From positions 17,523,024-17,587,023 of the forward strand of contig OY987231.1 in NCBI GenBank assembly GCA_963920705.1: a DNA stretch of 64,000 bases, given 5' to 3'. Numbering within the stretch: position 1 is the first letter of the stretch; each line of letters begins with the position of its first letter. The notes beneath the pieces were generated by a model. That model saw only the letters and a list, made by a program, of their open reading frames with translations, was not told where the DNA came from and did no database searches. The position numbers were made by a program, and so were the translations under genes. Below are positions 25,056-36,703 of the stretch, piece by piece. Source of the DNA: Odiellus spinosus. Its lineage: Eukaryota; Arthropoda; Arachnida; Opiliones; Phalangiidae.

Positions 25056-25389
25056 CTGCCAGAAATAGAAAATATTTTCTAGAATTAATGCTCGCCTAGC
25101 TATCATTCTACAGTGGACTCAGAAGATAAAATCTATATTGTACGTCAAGCTTAAAAAGGATTGTATATCTAATCTAGTCCATTAATATTAGATATATATG
25201 ACAAAAACATCATCGGTGGCGATCCTAAGAATATAAATACAATTTAAAAACGACTTTATGGTGATATTGGGTTCTGATCTTGATGTCATTAGGAGACTAT
25301 CGCGATTTCAACTCGAAAACCGGGAGACATGACTTAAAAATTACAAATATAAAAACATTAACTTTAAGATTCCGACCCTAGCCGTTTAA

Positions 25390-25742
25390 AGATAGAATGC
25401 AACATAACATCATGTGATTTTTTATTGTTTCCTTATCGTTTAAATCTAGGCCTAATCCAACAGTAAAATATTAAACTAGAAATAAATTTAAAACTTACCC
25501 TGAAAATAGGCTTAGCTGGATTCATGGAGATCACCTGAACTCCCCATATAAGGACTAGCGACCAATGACATTGATCGATAGCTCTTATATGGGGAAGGCA
25601 GGACCTCCATGAATCCAGCTAAGCCTATTGGATGGTAAGTTTTAAATTTATTTCTAGTTAATATTCGTTTGTTAATTTTTTACTGTTGGATTAGGCTTAT
25701 TTAAACGATAAAAAAAATCACTTGTTAGGTTGCATTCTCCCT
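25390..25742. mobile_element. TTAA fold-back family C, copy C2 (353 bp, complete)
   Basis: The best-preserved copy. TTAA lies directly outside both ends (25386-25389 and 25743-25746). The left arm starts AGATAGAATGCAACATAAC and the right arm ends GTTAGGTTGCATTCTCCCT. The arms are complementary over most of the element and meet around a short centre that also pairs (CTCCCCATATAAGGA with CTTATATGGGGAAG), so the single strand would form one long hairpin. TTAA duplication is typical of piggyBac and Kolobok transposons; the AGGGAGAATGC end cannot be assigned to either by eye. No coding capacity. Confidence 0.92.
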
Positions 25743-25746
25743 TTAA

Positions 25747-27251
25747 GGCATAACTGTCGCATCTTAAAAAGGAAAGTCTAAAATATAAAATTGCATTTTT
25801 GAAACATTAAAACTTGGACGATATTTCGCTACAATTCGTTTCTTTCTAGAAATATATAAATTAGATTCATACTTAGGCCGACGTTTGCGTAAATACCCTG
25901 GGAAATATTCCCTCAGTCCCATATAATTACAGAGTCAATATTGCGATATAAACTTAGGTAACGGTACTAAAAAGAAACAATTTCTCATCCAGAAATATTT
26001 TACCATAAACATATAGCGAGTAAGGCTACGTGTAGCTGTAAATTTTGTGGAAGTACAGCTGCACCTTTTTACATAATTTATACCAGGGTCGTGAAGTTGA
26101 AATAAAATATTCTAGATGGAAACCCCGTGGGAATGAACAATTTTCGAGCCGTCTTAAATTTAACGCCATGCTAGCTTACAAGAAGAATATGAAAAACGAA
26201 ACTTGGCCCTCTCTATGGAAAACTACGGGGCAAACAAGAGTTTTGACACTGCACGAAACTACATTTTTTTATCTGTTCAAGAGCAGATTGCAAAATAACC
26301 AACACAAAGGCGTATTAATACAATATATGTTCAATCTTAATAGAAATAAAAAGTTGTTGCAAATTACTATCGAACGCGAATAAAGTTAGAAGATTCAGAA
26401 TAAGGTTTAAGCAGTTACAAAGCTTGGCCCCCTTATTTTATCTCGAATTTCATTTTCTTTATTTAAAGGCGAGCTTGGCCTTTCTCGCGCTAATACCCCA
26501 AACTGTAGATGAAATTAAAAAAAAAAAAATTCTATTAAAAAAAAGGGTTCTCGGGTTACAAAAGAGATATACGTCTCATTAATTTTAGTAAAAAAAATGA
26601 TAAGGGCTAAAGCTAGGGTCTCCTTTAGTTCTAAACACGTTGATGTACTTTAAAATAAATTTGAGAAGTCACTAAGTACAAGGCTAAACCAAACAATGTC
26701 GCTACAAATTGGGATATGGAAGGAGGAAAGCCTTCACATATGCTAAAATCTCATCTGAGAGAGCGAGAGAGAGAGAGATACTTCGCGCTTGAGTTTATAG
26801 ATAACTATTAATTTAATATCAAACTTTTAATTACCAAAAAAATAATGATATCGCGGGTAGTGAAAAAATGAAAGGCTTTTAGAACTTTTAAAACAGGGTA
26901 TTCAGTATCCAAAACAAATCCTCTTGGGTTTGCACTGTCCACTTTAACACGATGGTAAGTGCTCGGGTTTGTTAAAGGCTCCTAAATTTACACTTCCATA
27001 TTAATTTAATTATTAAATACATTATGATGTGTTAATAAAAACCCATTGAGAAATTACGGTAATTTAAAAATATTCATTGGAAAATCTAATTAAATCTGGT
27101 AAGAAAAAAATGAGGGCTCAGTTAAAATTGATTCACAAGAATAATATACTTTTACATAAATAGTAATGCATAAGCTAATAATAATAAAAATAACTTAAGA
27201 GCTCAAAACGTAACAGAAACTCTATAATTTTCTAAAGTATATAGGCATAGT
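25747..27251. other. Unassigned stretch
   Basis: A 112-codon plus-strand frame at 26045-26383 has no recognisable motif and no splice context. A (GA)n-rich tract lies at about 26757-26779. The segment at about 26898-26954 has a moderate acceptor and a GATG|GTAAGT donor with two frames open, which is too weak to call as an exon. Confidence 0.4.
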
Positions 27252-27258
27252 GTATATT

Positions 27259-27574
27259 CAAGAATTCATTCAGGTTCCATAAGAATATGGGAGGGCCGCG
27301 ATTTAATAACCATCCTCCCAAACTTTGTAGCAAAAGTTCGTCCGCTTCGAATCGATTTTTCAAGTAAATCGCTCCTGACATCTATTATTAACCCGCGCCA
27401 CTAACGACCTTGACATAATATTTTGGGTAATAAAAATGGAGCCGACCGAAAAAAGATCTAAGCGTACAAATATTGCGAAAATTGCAGACGAACTTTTGTT
27501 ACAAAGTTTGGGAGGATGGTACCAGAGGCTAAAGCTATGCTCCCATATTCTTATGGAACCTGAATGGATTCTTG
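27259..27574. mobile_element. MITE family B, copy 2 (316 bp)
   Basis: Full-length copy with the ends CAAGAATTCATTCAGG and CCTGAATGGATTCTTG and the 7-bp target duplication GTATATT at 27252-27258 and 27575-27581. The interior is nearly identical to copies 1 and 3, including the internal inverted block and the frame beginning MEPTEKRSKR at 27436. The near identity suggests recent movement. Confidence 0.94.
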
Positions 27575-27581
27575 GTATATT

Positions 27582-30047
27582 TGAACCTAAACTAATATAC
27601 ACGCCATTTTATGTTTAAAAAAATGAGAAACATAATTTATTCACTTTATAGCAATATGTAGGAACATTTGGAGTCTTGTTCACGTACTCAACTTTAATAT
27701 CTCTTATCTCTCTCAAACTTTCTTGACACTTTTTCGCCCTTTCTCTTAATTTCATAAAGTCAAAATAAAAAAAGAAATAAGAGAAAAAGTAGGGTAAAGA
27801 AATAAAAACCCGCGGCGGGTCCTAAATTGTCGATGCGCGGAATTTTTAATCGTGGAAAGCATTAACAGAGAGTTGTTTTTATCTAAAAAGGGTGCTGGGA
27901 AAGGTAAGTTTATAGCGTGGCTAGAGTTGAATTTCTCTTAAAAGACCTCGGGGCTGAAAAGTCTAGCGTTAGAAACTAAAAAAAAAAAAAAAGTGTCGGT
28001 ATACGAAAAAGTGAGAGAGATGGAAAAAAAAAGAAAACCAAGAGCTTGAAATTCATTATAAAACTTTTCTTGGCACACTCTTAGAGAAGTCTTTGTTTAA
28101 CAACGTAATCAAGAACGTCAGGCGCAAAAACTAACCAATGACAATTTAAGAACCGAGGAAAGTTTTCAAATTCTTAAGCTATAGGGCGACCGAACCCTGG
28201 TGCCAAACATCAACCTCATTTTACGACTAAAATTAAAATGATGACGAAAGAATGCCGTGGTAGATGGCGCAAACGCGATACCGAAATAAATTGATGAACA
28301 AAAAGGCGAGATTAGTCTCTTTCAATCAACGTTTGTACGTAATATATGTGTACACGTGTAAGAGCGGTAGCTTTGGATTAGAAATTCGGCCCTAAGTACA
28401 AAAGTAATTGGATTTCATTATTTATTGTTACGGACTAAAACAAAACAATGGAAGAAGAACAGAGAAAAACTCGAGATCCCTGAGTCATCAGCCGATAGGA
28501 AATTCCTTGCTATCCATACAATTGTATCACTTATAATTATAATATTATTTTTGGTAAAACCAAATATTAATTTTTAAGATTAGCTTGCCAAAATCCTATA
28601 TTAAGTTTGGATATATAATAATATTCAAAGTTAATCATGATCAATAAGTTTTGTGCGTGTAAAGGAGGATTATGAAGGAGTGCGTGACGAATTCAACAAT
28701 TTTACAGCAATTTGTCACTTTTGCGGCGCGTATTTCAACCAATTATCACATTACAATCATAAAATGACGTATAATATCGAGATTAGGTTATTCTTCATTT
28801 ACAAAAACATACAGATAACACACTAAACAATATCATCAGCTTTATCTAACTATCTAACAAAATAAAAAAAAAAAAAAAAGCGAAATATTTTTCAGTCCAG
28901 ATAGAGAGGAAAGAGGAGGGGATTGGTTGTGATGAGATTTTTTTTATTTCCTATACTCTTGATGGTGATGGGTGTTTGGTAATGATACTCAAGAGTTAAT
29001 TCTAAACCATGGTGGCTTACGACGCCTAGCGGATCACTCTTCTCTTTCTCTCTCTTCTCTTTTTTAAATTCTTTTTATTTTCTACTTCCCTGGCGCGATA
29101 CTTAGTCCTATCTGGCATCGTCATCGTTAGACTTTCGTAGTCACAACCGTTGGTAGATTACAACGCGTAAAATTGTAAGTAAACCTCTTTATCTCTATGA
29201 GATGAATTAACGATACCAGCCAAGGAACTTAGCTTTGCACTCGCCGTAACTCCGTTATGTAATGCTAGTGGATGAGAGAGAGAAGGGGGGGGGGGGTGGA
29301 TAGAGTGTGAGTAAAAAGTCCTAAATACTAGAAGACCAACGCAACAATGTTGATCGACCGGCGTTGTTTCTTTTGTTGAAAGTAGGAGGGGTTCTCGACT
29401 TTGGGGGGGAATGAAAATTTTTCAACTGAAAAAAATAAAAGGCTATCCCTTTTTGAGATGGGAAAGAATACCCGTTTTTACTTTAAAAGGAGCTTACTTC
29501 TTTTAGATAAATTTAAATTTTTTTCTCATTCGAAGATCCGGAAATTAGTATATATATATGGAGGAGATAAAATTTATGAAAATTTTGACGTTAAATATAA
29601 ATTTTGTTTTTTGGGTGAACGATTCAAGATTAATATATATCTAGTAAATACCAAAAACCTCATTAAGCTTATTATTAGTAAAGACAATTTGAAAAAGATA
29701 AAAAAAAAGAGTCTTTCCTAAGAGTATAATGCGTCTATAATAATAAATATGCATAACCCCATCAACGACAGTGGGGGCTGTGATGGAGAAATATGATTGG
29801 AATTGGAAATTTCTCTCTCTCCTTCTCTGCAACGATGGTTAAAATATTTCAAAGAACTTTAGGCATAATGAAAGGTACATTTACGTGTTTGAGCGGTAAA
29901 GTTTACCTTTATCAAGGTTTAAAAGGAGGCTGTCAAAATGAAAATGTAAAAAATAAACAGGTAATTTATTTTTTCCCGATTTATGACGTAGATTATTTCT
30001 GGAACGAAATTACAACGATAATTTTCATTTGAAAGGTAGAACTTTCT
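27582..30047. other. Unassigned stretch
   Basis: No gene recognised. Contents are a poly-A run near 28864-28880, a CT-rich tract at 29038-29075, a poly-G run at 29285-29296 and short frames of at most about 106 codons without motifs. Confidence 0.45.
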
Positions 30048-30140
30048 GGATTAAATACTTTTACCAAAAAAGAGCGTGCGAAAGCCACCTCATCACGTGC
30101 TAAAACGCGAGAGAATCAACTGTAGACTTTACGATAACGA
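30048..30140 (+). repeat. Dispersed repeat family F, copy 2
   Basis: Shares GGATTAAATACTTTTACCAA, a GAGCGTGCGAAAGC block and GAATCAACTGTAGACT with the copies at 973-1047 (inverted) and 31651-31738. It has about 15 bases more between the blocks than copy 3. No boundary signals are visible. Confidence 0.6.
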
Positions 30141-30642
30141 AGGGAAATATTTCTAGGCCGAGATCAGGAATTTTAGTCAAATATATTATTCGTGGAACAT
30201 AATTAAAAACAAAAATTTATTTCATTTAAAGAATGGAATTTGGCGAAACATTCAGTGAAGAAAAAAAAAAGAAATCCGATTACCTTTCTAAAGTCTGATC
30301 CACTTTAGCTTTAATTTCCCTCCGAACTAACGTTATTGAAAATTTCATTAAGTTAAAAACTCGTTTGAAATTCGCAATAAACTAGAAGAAGTACATTTTA
30401 CCATACGCCATTTACTAGAAGGATAAATCAAAGCTTCCGCTTTTACTCCATTTTTTATTTCATTTTACTTTTTTGCCTTTTTACCAACGATATAAAATTT
30501 CCAGCGCGGTATAGAAAATGGAAGATTCTTCTACGGCGATAACGGTGCGTGAATTATTAGGAAAAAACCAGGCCCGGGCTCTAAAACAAAAATTTTCCTA
30601 ATCTTGAATCCCCCCCCCCCCTTAAAAAAAGGCCAAAAGGAA

Positions 30643-30673
<31 letters not shown>

Positions 30674-31650
30674 ATATTGCGGGATCTAGGTACATCCGAG
30701 AAGAATTCGCGAACGCTTTTCCAATATACGACGTAGACTGCGGCCCGGTATACTTTCCAGGGGTTTGAACGACGCTAGAAGCGTTTCTCTCTCTAGGCCT
30801 AACTCTTATCTGGCAAACATTCCAGACCAGGTCATATTCAACCCCTTGGATTGAGTTTTGCCGCATGGCCCGGCTTCAGGAATTTTCGAATTAAATTTTC
30901 CGACTTTACTAAAACTCTTGTTTCGCCGATATTACGCGGAGGCATAGATATTTCTCCTTCGCTTAGCCAACCAACCTCTCTCGAAAAGTCGTTGGCGTCG
31001 CCGCTTAACGAGAACTACCTCGGAAAAGGGGGCATGACTAAAAAGGGCCGAAAAGGGAACCAAAGGCTTAACTCGCTGGCAGTTTTAGAATTCGTTGCCT
31101 TTTCCTTTTCCGTATACTCTATAACCCTTATATTTAAACTATGTTCGTCCGTAAGGCAGCCGTTGACCTCTCGTTCCCTATTATTCATTTTAATCTCGAA
31201 TTGACCCGTTAGTTTCGAAAGTTTACACTCGCTAGAGATTGCTCGAGCCCCCGAGAGAATTTTTGAAATTTATACTCCCAAAACTTTTATTCTTTTTTCC
31301 CCCCTTACTTTTGCTAATTTTTCAGTTTCGAAAAGGAACGTTACGATAATACGTATACGTACAAGCGTTTGTAATTTTTAATTATACGATTCCGCTCACT
31401 AATTTCTAATTAAAGACAACCAGGCTCTGTAATTTCGCCTATGTCTATAGTTATAGTTCGGAAACACGACGAGATTTATCCAACAGTTACTCAGTTACGC
31501 ACGATTTTAATTTACTAAACACCAGTACAATTGAAACTTTATAAGGCTTCATTAAAATCAATTAAAATTGAAAGAAATCTCAAAGATTTTTACGAATTTC
31601 AATCTCGATTTGTACGCGTATACCGCTAACAATATTCGATAAAAAGGACC
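30141..31650. other. Unassigned stretch with homopolymer runs
   Basis: Contains a poly-C run at 30610-30621 next to a poly-A run at 30641-30665. The frames at 30531-30866 (minus, which crosses the homopolymers) and 30851-31204 (plus, 117 codons) show no domain. The patch 30700-31090 is a little GC-richer than its flanks. Confidence 0.4.
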
Positions 31651-31738
31651 TTAATTAAGTACTTTTACGAAAAAGACTGCGCGAAAGCACCCAGAACGCG
31701 CAAGAATCAACTGTAAGCTCTACAATAGCCACGCGATA
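31651..31738 (+). repeat. Dispersed repeat family F, copy 3
   Basis: The clearest family F copy on this strand: TTAATTAAGTACTTTTACGA, then TGCGCGAAAGCACCC, then AGAATCAACTGTAAGC and CTCTACAATAGCCACGCG. It matches the inverted copy at 973-1047 in the same order. Confidence 0.65.
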
Positions 31739-32601
31739 TTTTACTGTCACAACATATTTTAAATCGTTGTTTAACGATCTTTACGAAAATTGTACTCAAT
31801 TTCCATTTGAAAATCATGAAAAATCCGAGACAGACACACTTTAAGGGAACCTAGCATCGCGCTTATTATCAACTCGTGGTTGAAATTGACCATAAACTCC
31901 AATTTCACAAACTACGCAGTTTTAGTCGTTTGTCTAGAAATAGCGGAGTTCTTCGCCGCTGTGATAGTTATTCCGAGTTACAAGACAAGTTAAAGAGAGC
32001 GTGAGCCAAAAGTGTAAAGAACTTTTCACTTTTCTGACGTTGGAATGCTTTCTTTTTGGAAATATTTGACCCGTTTCGACCGCGTAACTTCGAGATATTT
32101 CGTTCCATAGTCTACAAGTCTCGGGCATTTTAGCCGATCTATAAACGGTAATATTTTATGGTTGGGGTAGTCTTTCTTTTATACCGCGTTGGGCAGTTTA
32201 CTCTCGGCCGAAACTTTATAGGCTTCCGCAATTCCTCTATACCGTTCTCTACTCTTTCAGGAGAGCTATATTCTCCAACACAGTTTATATATCCCTAAGA
32301 CTGCAATGCGCCACTAAAATTTATTCTCAATAGAAAAAAAAAAAAAAAAAAAAAAAAAAATGATACCCCTCTTTCTAGTTTTTACGGGCGAACCTGATGT
32401 TCTGGACGTAGTATACCGCATCCGACACTTAAGTCAATAGAGTTCAACGATCGTCTTTCAAATCTTATTTACGCTTTTTAATATAAGAGCTTACATAATG
32501 CTATATAATATACCTCAATATTTTAGAGACGGTTTCGTGTTATGAGCTACTAAAAGCGTTACGGAACCTCTTTCTTTCAAAAAACCTTATTTGATTTCAG
32601 T
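31739..32601. other. Unassigned stretch
   Basis: No gene or repeat recognised apart from a 27-base poly-A run at 32334-32360. Confidence 0.45.
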
Positions 32602-32605
32602 TTAA

Positions 32606-33110
32606 AGGGAAAATGCAACCACAACACGTGATATTCCTTATCATTTAAACCAGTAAAAAAAATTACAAGCAACTATTGAAATAAATTTAAAACTTACCCG
32701 GAAAATAGGCCTTAGCGGAATTCATGGAGATGCTGGGTCAGAAACCAATAAACAAAGACTCGTCGTTAAAGCAAGATCTCAATTCAATTTTTCGATGACC
32801 CATGAATGCCAAGCAATTAAAGATCTCCATGAATCAAGCTAAGTCTACTTTCCGGGTAAATTTTAAATAGGGAGCCAGTGAGGGAGACATTGACACGTCA
32901 GAGGTTTCTATCTCTCACCTCGGTGTCATCCCCTTTATAGCGAGGGAGATAAAGAATTCGCCCTTAAAAGCGCTCTCCCAGTAAGGGGGCTCCATGACGT
33001 CAGGTTTTCTTACCCCTTGGCTTTTTGCTGTCTCCCTATAGTTCATATTTGATTGTAATTTTTTTACTGGTGGATATGGAATCATAAAAAAACACTAATT
33101 GTTCGATTTG
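32606..33110. mobile_element. TTAA fold-back family C, copy C3, interrupted by a nested element
   Basis: The left arm follows TTAA (32602-32605) with AGGGAAAATGCAACCACAAC. The family blocks AACTTACCCGGAAAATAGGC and ATTCATGGAGATG follow, then a loop, then the inverted return ATCTCCATGAATCAAGC. The right arm is cut by an insertion at 32870-33036 and resumes with ATTGTAATTTTTTTACTGG, fading out near 33110 where the terminal block is degraded. The right boundary is approximate. Confidence 0.78.
32870..33036. mobile_element. Nested GC-rich element with TA flanks (167 bp)
   Basis: A GC-rich block lies where the right arm of fold-back copy C3 should be continuous, which defines it as an insertion. 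The ends GGGAGCCAG and CTGTCTCCC pair over nine bases with one mismatch, and TA lies directly outside each (32868-32869 and 33037-33038). ACGTCAG occurs near both ends in the same orientation. Only one copy is in the window, so superfamily assignment is not possible. Confidence 0.55.
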
Positions 33111-34498
33111 TCTATAATATTGAATAAATATATCTTTTAACCTCAAAATCATTTGTCTGTTTTGTTTTGTTTTAAAACACGGAATTGTATTGTGGAAAAT
33201 ATTCACAAAATGTAAGAAAACAGACAGAGATGTTTCATGAAACTAAATAGAAAAAAATAATATCTCGGGAAACCGAGAACAAAATCTGAGAGACAATTTT
33301 TTTCCCCGCAATGTAATATCAAATCTGAAGTAACCACAGAAGAGGCTTTTGTTCCTATTGAAAACTGAATTTTCCCTGGGAATATAAGTATCTTCGAAGG
33401 TTGTAATAGAGTATATATCTTTCTTTCATTCTTCCTATACGCGGGTTTGTAGAAAACAAACTAAGAATGTTACATCGGTACGTCGGTGAAGGAACTCGCG
33501 AGATAGTAGTATATATTTTTTTTCTTTTTTTTCCCGCGTTTTTTGGAAGAAAAAAAGCAAAGAAACAAGAAGGTTCGTAGGGTCAGGGTAGTTACGCTAC
33601 AAGACGGCTTTTCGCGGCTCGAGTTAAGTTGTTAATTGAAACTGCGCCCAAAGTAAAAAAAGATTAACATTTTTCATCTTAAAGGGAGAATGCAACCTAA
33701 CAACAAGTGATTTTTTATCGATTCCTTACCCAACAGTAAAATATTTACAAACAAATATTCACCTAGAAATAAAAACTTACCATCAAAATATGTTAAGCTC
33801 GATTCGTGAATATTCGGAATTTTCTTCGCATCGAAGACTCATCCTCCAATTCAATGTTATTGGAAGTCTCATGGAGACTTAACGACGGGCCATCAATGAG
33901 AAGTAATTCAGGATCTCAATGAATCCAGCTAAGCCTATTTCCGAGCAAGTTTTAAATTTATTCTTGCTTAATATTTGCTTGTAAATTTCTAAACTGATGG
34001 ATTAGGCCTATTTAAACGATAATCTCCGCGTTAAAGAAACCTTTCAATTAGGCCCGTGAAGAGTTTCTCTCGTAAGACATTTTAGAGGGGGAAGAGAATC
34101 TATCTTTACCCTTTCGTTTAGTCACCCCTGCCTTTGACAGTGTCGGTGGCGGACATAACGAAGAACGGAATAGTCACTCAAAAATAAGATTTCGCGTAAC
34201 TAAAAAGAGAAACGTAACGTATCCATTTCGGTTGGCATGGAAGAAAAAAAAAAAAAAAAAAAAAATGTACAGAAAGCAAAAAAAGAAATACATAGGTCGG
34301 ATCAATTTTATCGGTTTCCTAGGCGACCAGTTTGGCTATAACAATGTTTTTGCTTTTATTTATCACTATATGGGGTGCGAACGTGTCAAATCATATTAGC
34401 TGGAAAAAAGTCTCGCCCGCAATACATTGAACAGTTCAGTTTATTATAAAGACGCGTTCGCATTTAGGTGCGCACTCAAATATCTTCTCAATCTTGCT

Positions 34499-34703
34499 TT
34501 AGTCGGGTTCACACTAGAGACTTTGAAACCATTTAAAGACTTAAATCGGAAAGGTCAAAATGGAAAAATTTAAGGTCACCTCTAGAGATCCTTCGTAAAA
34601 AAAATTGATTTAAACTTTGGAAAAGGTTTGAAAGTGCCTGATCTTCTAAAACCAAAACGATTGGAGATTGGGATTTATAAAGAAAACATTCCTTCCATTC
34701 AAC
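34499..34703 (+). repeat. R6-like terminus and following sequence
   Basis: Starts AGTCGGGTTCACACTAGAGA and continues CTTTGAAACC. It resembles the terminus of the R6 element at 35778 (AGCTGCGTTCATACTAG) and a second terminus-like segment at 35064 (AGCTACGTTCACACTAAAGA, then CAGTTTGAAA). It lies inside the segment that splits fold-back copy C4. The far end of this element was not found. Confidence 0.4.
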
Positions 34704-34994
34704 CAAGAAGGATCAGATAAGGAGAGGAAAAGTGGGAACGGCGCGGCTCCTACTGCGTCGGCCTAAACTCCCACTCTGGGAGAACGGGGGACAGACGGGG
34801 GTAGAGATGCTTCGTGGTAAATTGTTGCCACGTGGGTAAAACGAATCCTTGATGAGACGCGCTAGCTAGCGACCACGTGACAACATTTTACCTCGAGAAT
34901 TTCCTATCCCCCTTTCCACCCGAGTGGGAGGTTGGCTCTTCTCTCTCTAACTCAACGCAGCCCCACTTTTCCTCTCCTTATCTGATCCTTCTTG
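34704..34994. mobile_element. MITE family G (291 bp)
   Basis: The left end CAAGAAGGATCAGATAAGGA is matched by the exact complement at the right end, and the terminal inverted repeat is at least 32 bp. The 7-bp target duplication ATTCAAC is at 34697-34703 and 34995-35001. Inner arms pair as well (GGTAAATTGTTGCCACGTGG with CCACGTGACAACATTTTACC) around a central GCTAGCTAGC palindrome. It is GC-richer than the surroundings and non-coding. It is the only copy in the window, but the duplication makes the boundaries firm. Confidence 0.92.
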
Positions 34995-35063
34995 ATTCAA
35001 CGGCGTGTGTACAATTTGTTAGAAGAAGACAATCAAATTGATTTTTAATCGCGACTTTAAAGC

Positions 35064-35100
35064 TACGTTCACACTAAAGACAGTTTGAAAAGGTATATTT
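35064..35100 (+). repeat. R6-like terminus fragment
   Basis: AGCTACGTTCACACTAAAGA followed by CAGTTTGAAAAGG repeats the terminus seen at 34499 in the same orientation and resembles the start of the R6 element at 35778. It is cut off where the fold-back right terminal block begins. Confidence 0.4.
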
Positions 35101-35777
35101 GAACGATAAGGATAGGTTGCATTCTCCCTTTAAATATTCATGTCGTGATTCCGAATTATTCCTCAACAACCTCGAGTTTTACAGACTAAAATAAAGCGCG
35201 TAAACACCCAGTTGTAAAATATCCCGTGATAGTGTATTTTTCTTTGAGTTTATTTTTGGAAGAGGGTAAGGACAATGTTAAAGGGAGCGAAAAACGTCAC
35301 GTGAATGAAAATCTGAAGGATGAAAAAAAATCTTATTCTATTTTTGTAACTGACAAGGGACGCACGCGCGCACGCTAGCGACTGGGGTAATCGCACGCTT
35401 CGAAAGCTTAAAAGACAGCCAAGACTTTTCAACAAGCTATAGGAGTAGACGAAACTTGGCTTGAAGGATAACCCGGCCGCTATAGATACGTTTCTTTCAC
35501 GCCGGATTGAGAAAAAAAAAAGAAAGAGAACCTCTGTTTTTAAAATCTAGAAATTCCTTCTAAAAAGAAAAAGTAAAAACATCTAGACATTCGGCTAAAG
35601 TTAAACGATTCCGTTAAATGTTGTTTATAACAGTTTATATCGATTGATTTATAATATCGGGAAGTGGGTTAAGAAAGCTTTGTCGTCCAACAATATGACG
35701 TCAGGAGAAACCGAGAGGACAACGGCATGGAAAGAAAGATGCCACAATTTTATCTCCAGAATGAAAAGGAAAACATT

Positions 35778-36048
35778 AGCTGCGTTCATACTAGGCCTTG
35801 GAATCGATTTAAACCGTTTCAAAGCATTCTGCTGGAGTCGAATGAACAGGAAACCGTTTTTTCAGGAACCGATTTGATTCTATTTCTCGTAACTGCTTCG
35901 TGAACCAGTTTCATATCGATTTGGTTTCAACAACCGATATATGAAATTACAATAAATCGATTTATAAAGATAAAGCGTGAACCCATGACGCTTAAAACGA
36001 TTCCTGGAGATTTGAATATCGGTTTGAAATTCTAGTGTGATCGTAGCT
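35778..36048 (+). mobile_element. R6 element, copy 1 (271 bp)
   Basis: The ends AGCTGCGTTCATACTAG and CTAGTGTGATCGTAGCT form an imperfect inverted repeat of about 17 bp. ATT lies outside both ends (35775-35777 and 36049-36051), which could be a 3-bp target duplication. The interior is rich in AATCGATTT-like and ACCGNTTT-like motifs and matches 42222-42455 closely from the AACTGCTTCG block onward. A 3-bp duplication would suit a PIF/Harbinger-type element, but the ATT match could be chance. Frames through it have no motif. Confidence 0.6.
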
Positions 36049-36380
36049 ATTGTATCTCTTGCCAACTTCCCATAATTGTTGGATTTCTTTTTTTTTTTAC
36101 GTACCAGTCTACTTATCCTTGATAAGCCTGAAGAAAAGCGTGACTTAATTTGAAAGGCTATATGAACTACAATAAAGTTTCCAACTTGGTTTAAATTAAA
36201 ATGACAGACAAAAGTCAAAATTAAAAACCAACTGATTTTCATAATGCTAATTCGGTTTACTCTAACCCGGAGTTAATTTTCCCGCCTTTCTAAGATGGTA
36301 ATACTATTGAAAATAATAGTATAACCACATCTATGGTTCTTCGCCATTTCAAGGATATAAGAATACTTTATTAGTTATAA

Positions 36381-36696
36381 CAAGAATCCATTCAGGTTCC
36401 ATAAGAATATAGGAGGGCCGCGATTCAATAACCATCCTCCCAAACTTTATAGCAAAAGTTCGTCCGCTTCGAATCGATTTTTCAAGTAAATCGCTCCTGA
36501 AATCTATTATTAACCCGCGCCACTAATGACCTTGACATAATATTTTGGGTAATAAAAATGGAGCCGACCGAGAAAAGATCTAAGCGTACAAATGTTGCGA
36601 AAATTGCAGACGAACTTTTGTTACAATATTTGGGAGGATGGTACCAGAGGCTAAAGCTATGCTCCCATATTCTTATGGAACCTGAATGGATTCTTG
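36381..36696. mobile_element. MITE family B, copy 3 (316 bp)
   Basis: Full-length copy with ends CAAGAATCCATTCAGG and the complement, and the 7-bp target duplication GTTATAA at 36374-36380 and 36697-36703. Differences from copy 2 are few (for example ATAGGAGG for ATGGGAGG near the left end and TATTTGGGAGG for AGTTTGGGAGG in the inner arm). The MEPTEKRSKR frame starts at 36558 and here runs on into flanking DNA to 36824. Confidence 0.94.
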
Positions 36697-36703
36697 GTTA
36701 TAA

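Larger units (their letters stand above)
33683..35129. mobile_element. TTAA fold-back family C, copy C4, split by about 1.1 kb
   Basis: The left end follows TTAA (33679-33682) with AGGGAGAATGCAACCTAAC, and the left arm and loop continue to the returning arm (AATCCAGCTAAGCCTATTTC), which reaches CCTATTTAAACGATAA at about 34021. The missing terminal block of the right arm (GAACGATAAGGATAGGTTGC, then ATTCTCCCT) appears at 35101-35129 and is followed by TTAA (35130-35133). The simplest reading is one element opened by a later insertion of about 1,075 bp that includes MITE G. A separate fragment at 35101-35129 is the alternative. Confidence 0.6.

Noticed and set aside
30531-30866. 111-codon minus-strand frame
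   Set aside because: Its middle is a run of phenylalanines and glycines from poly-A and poly-C tracts.
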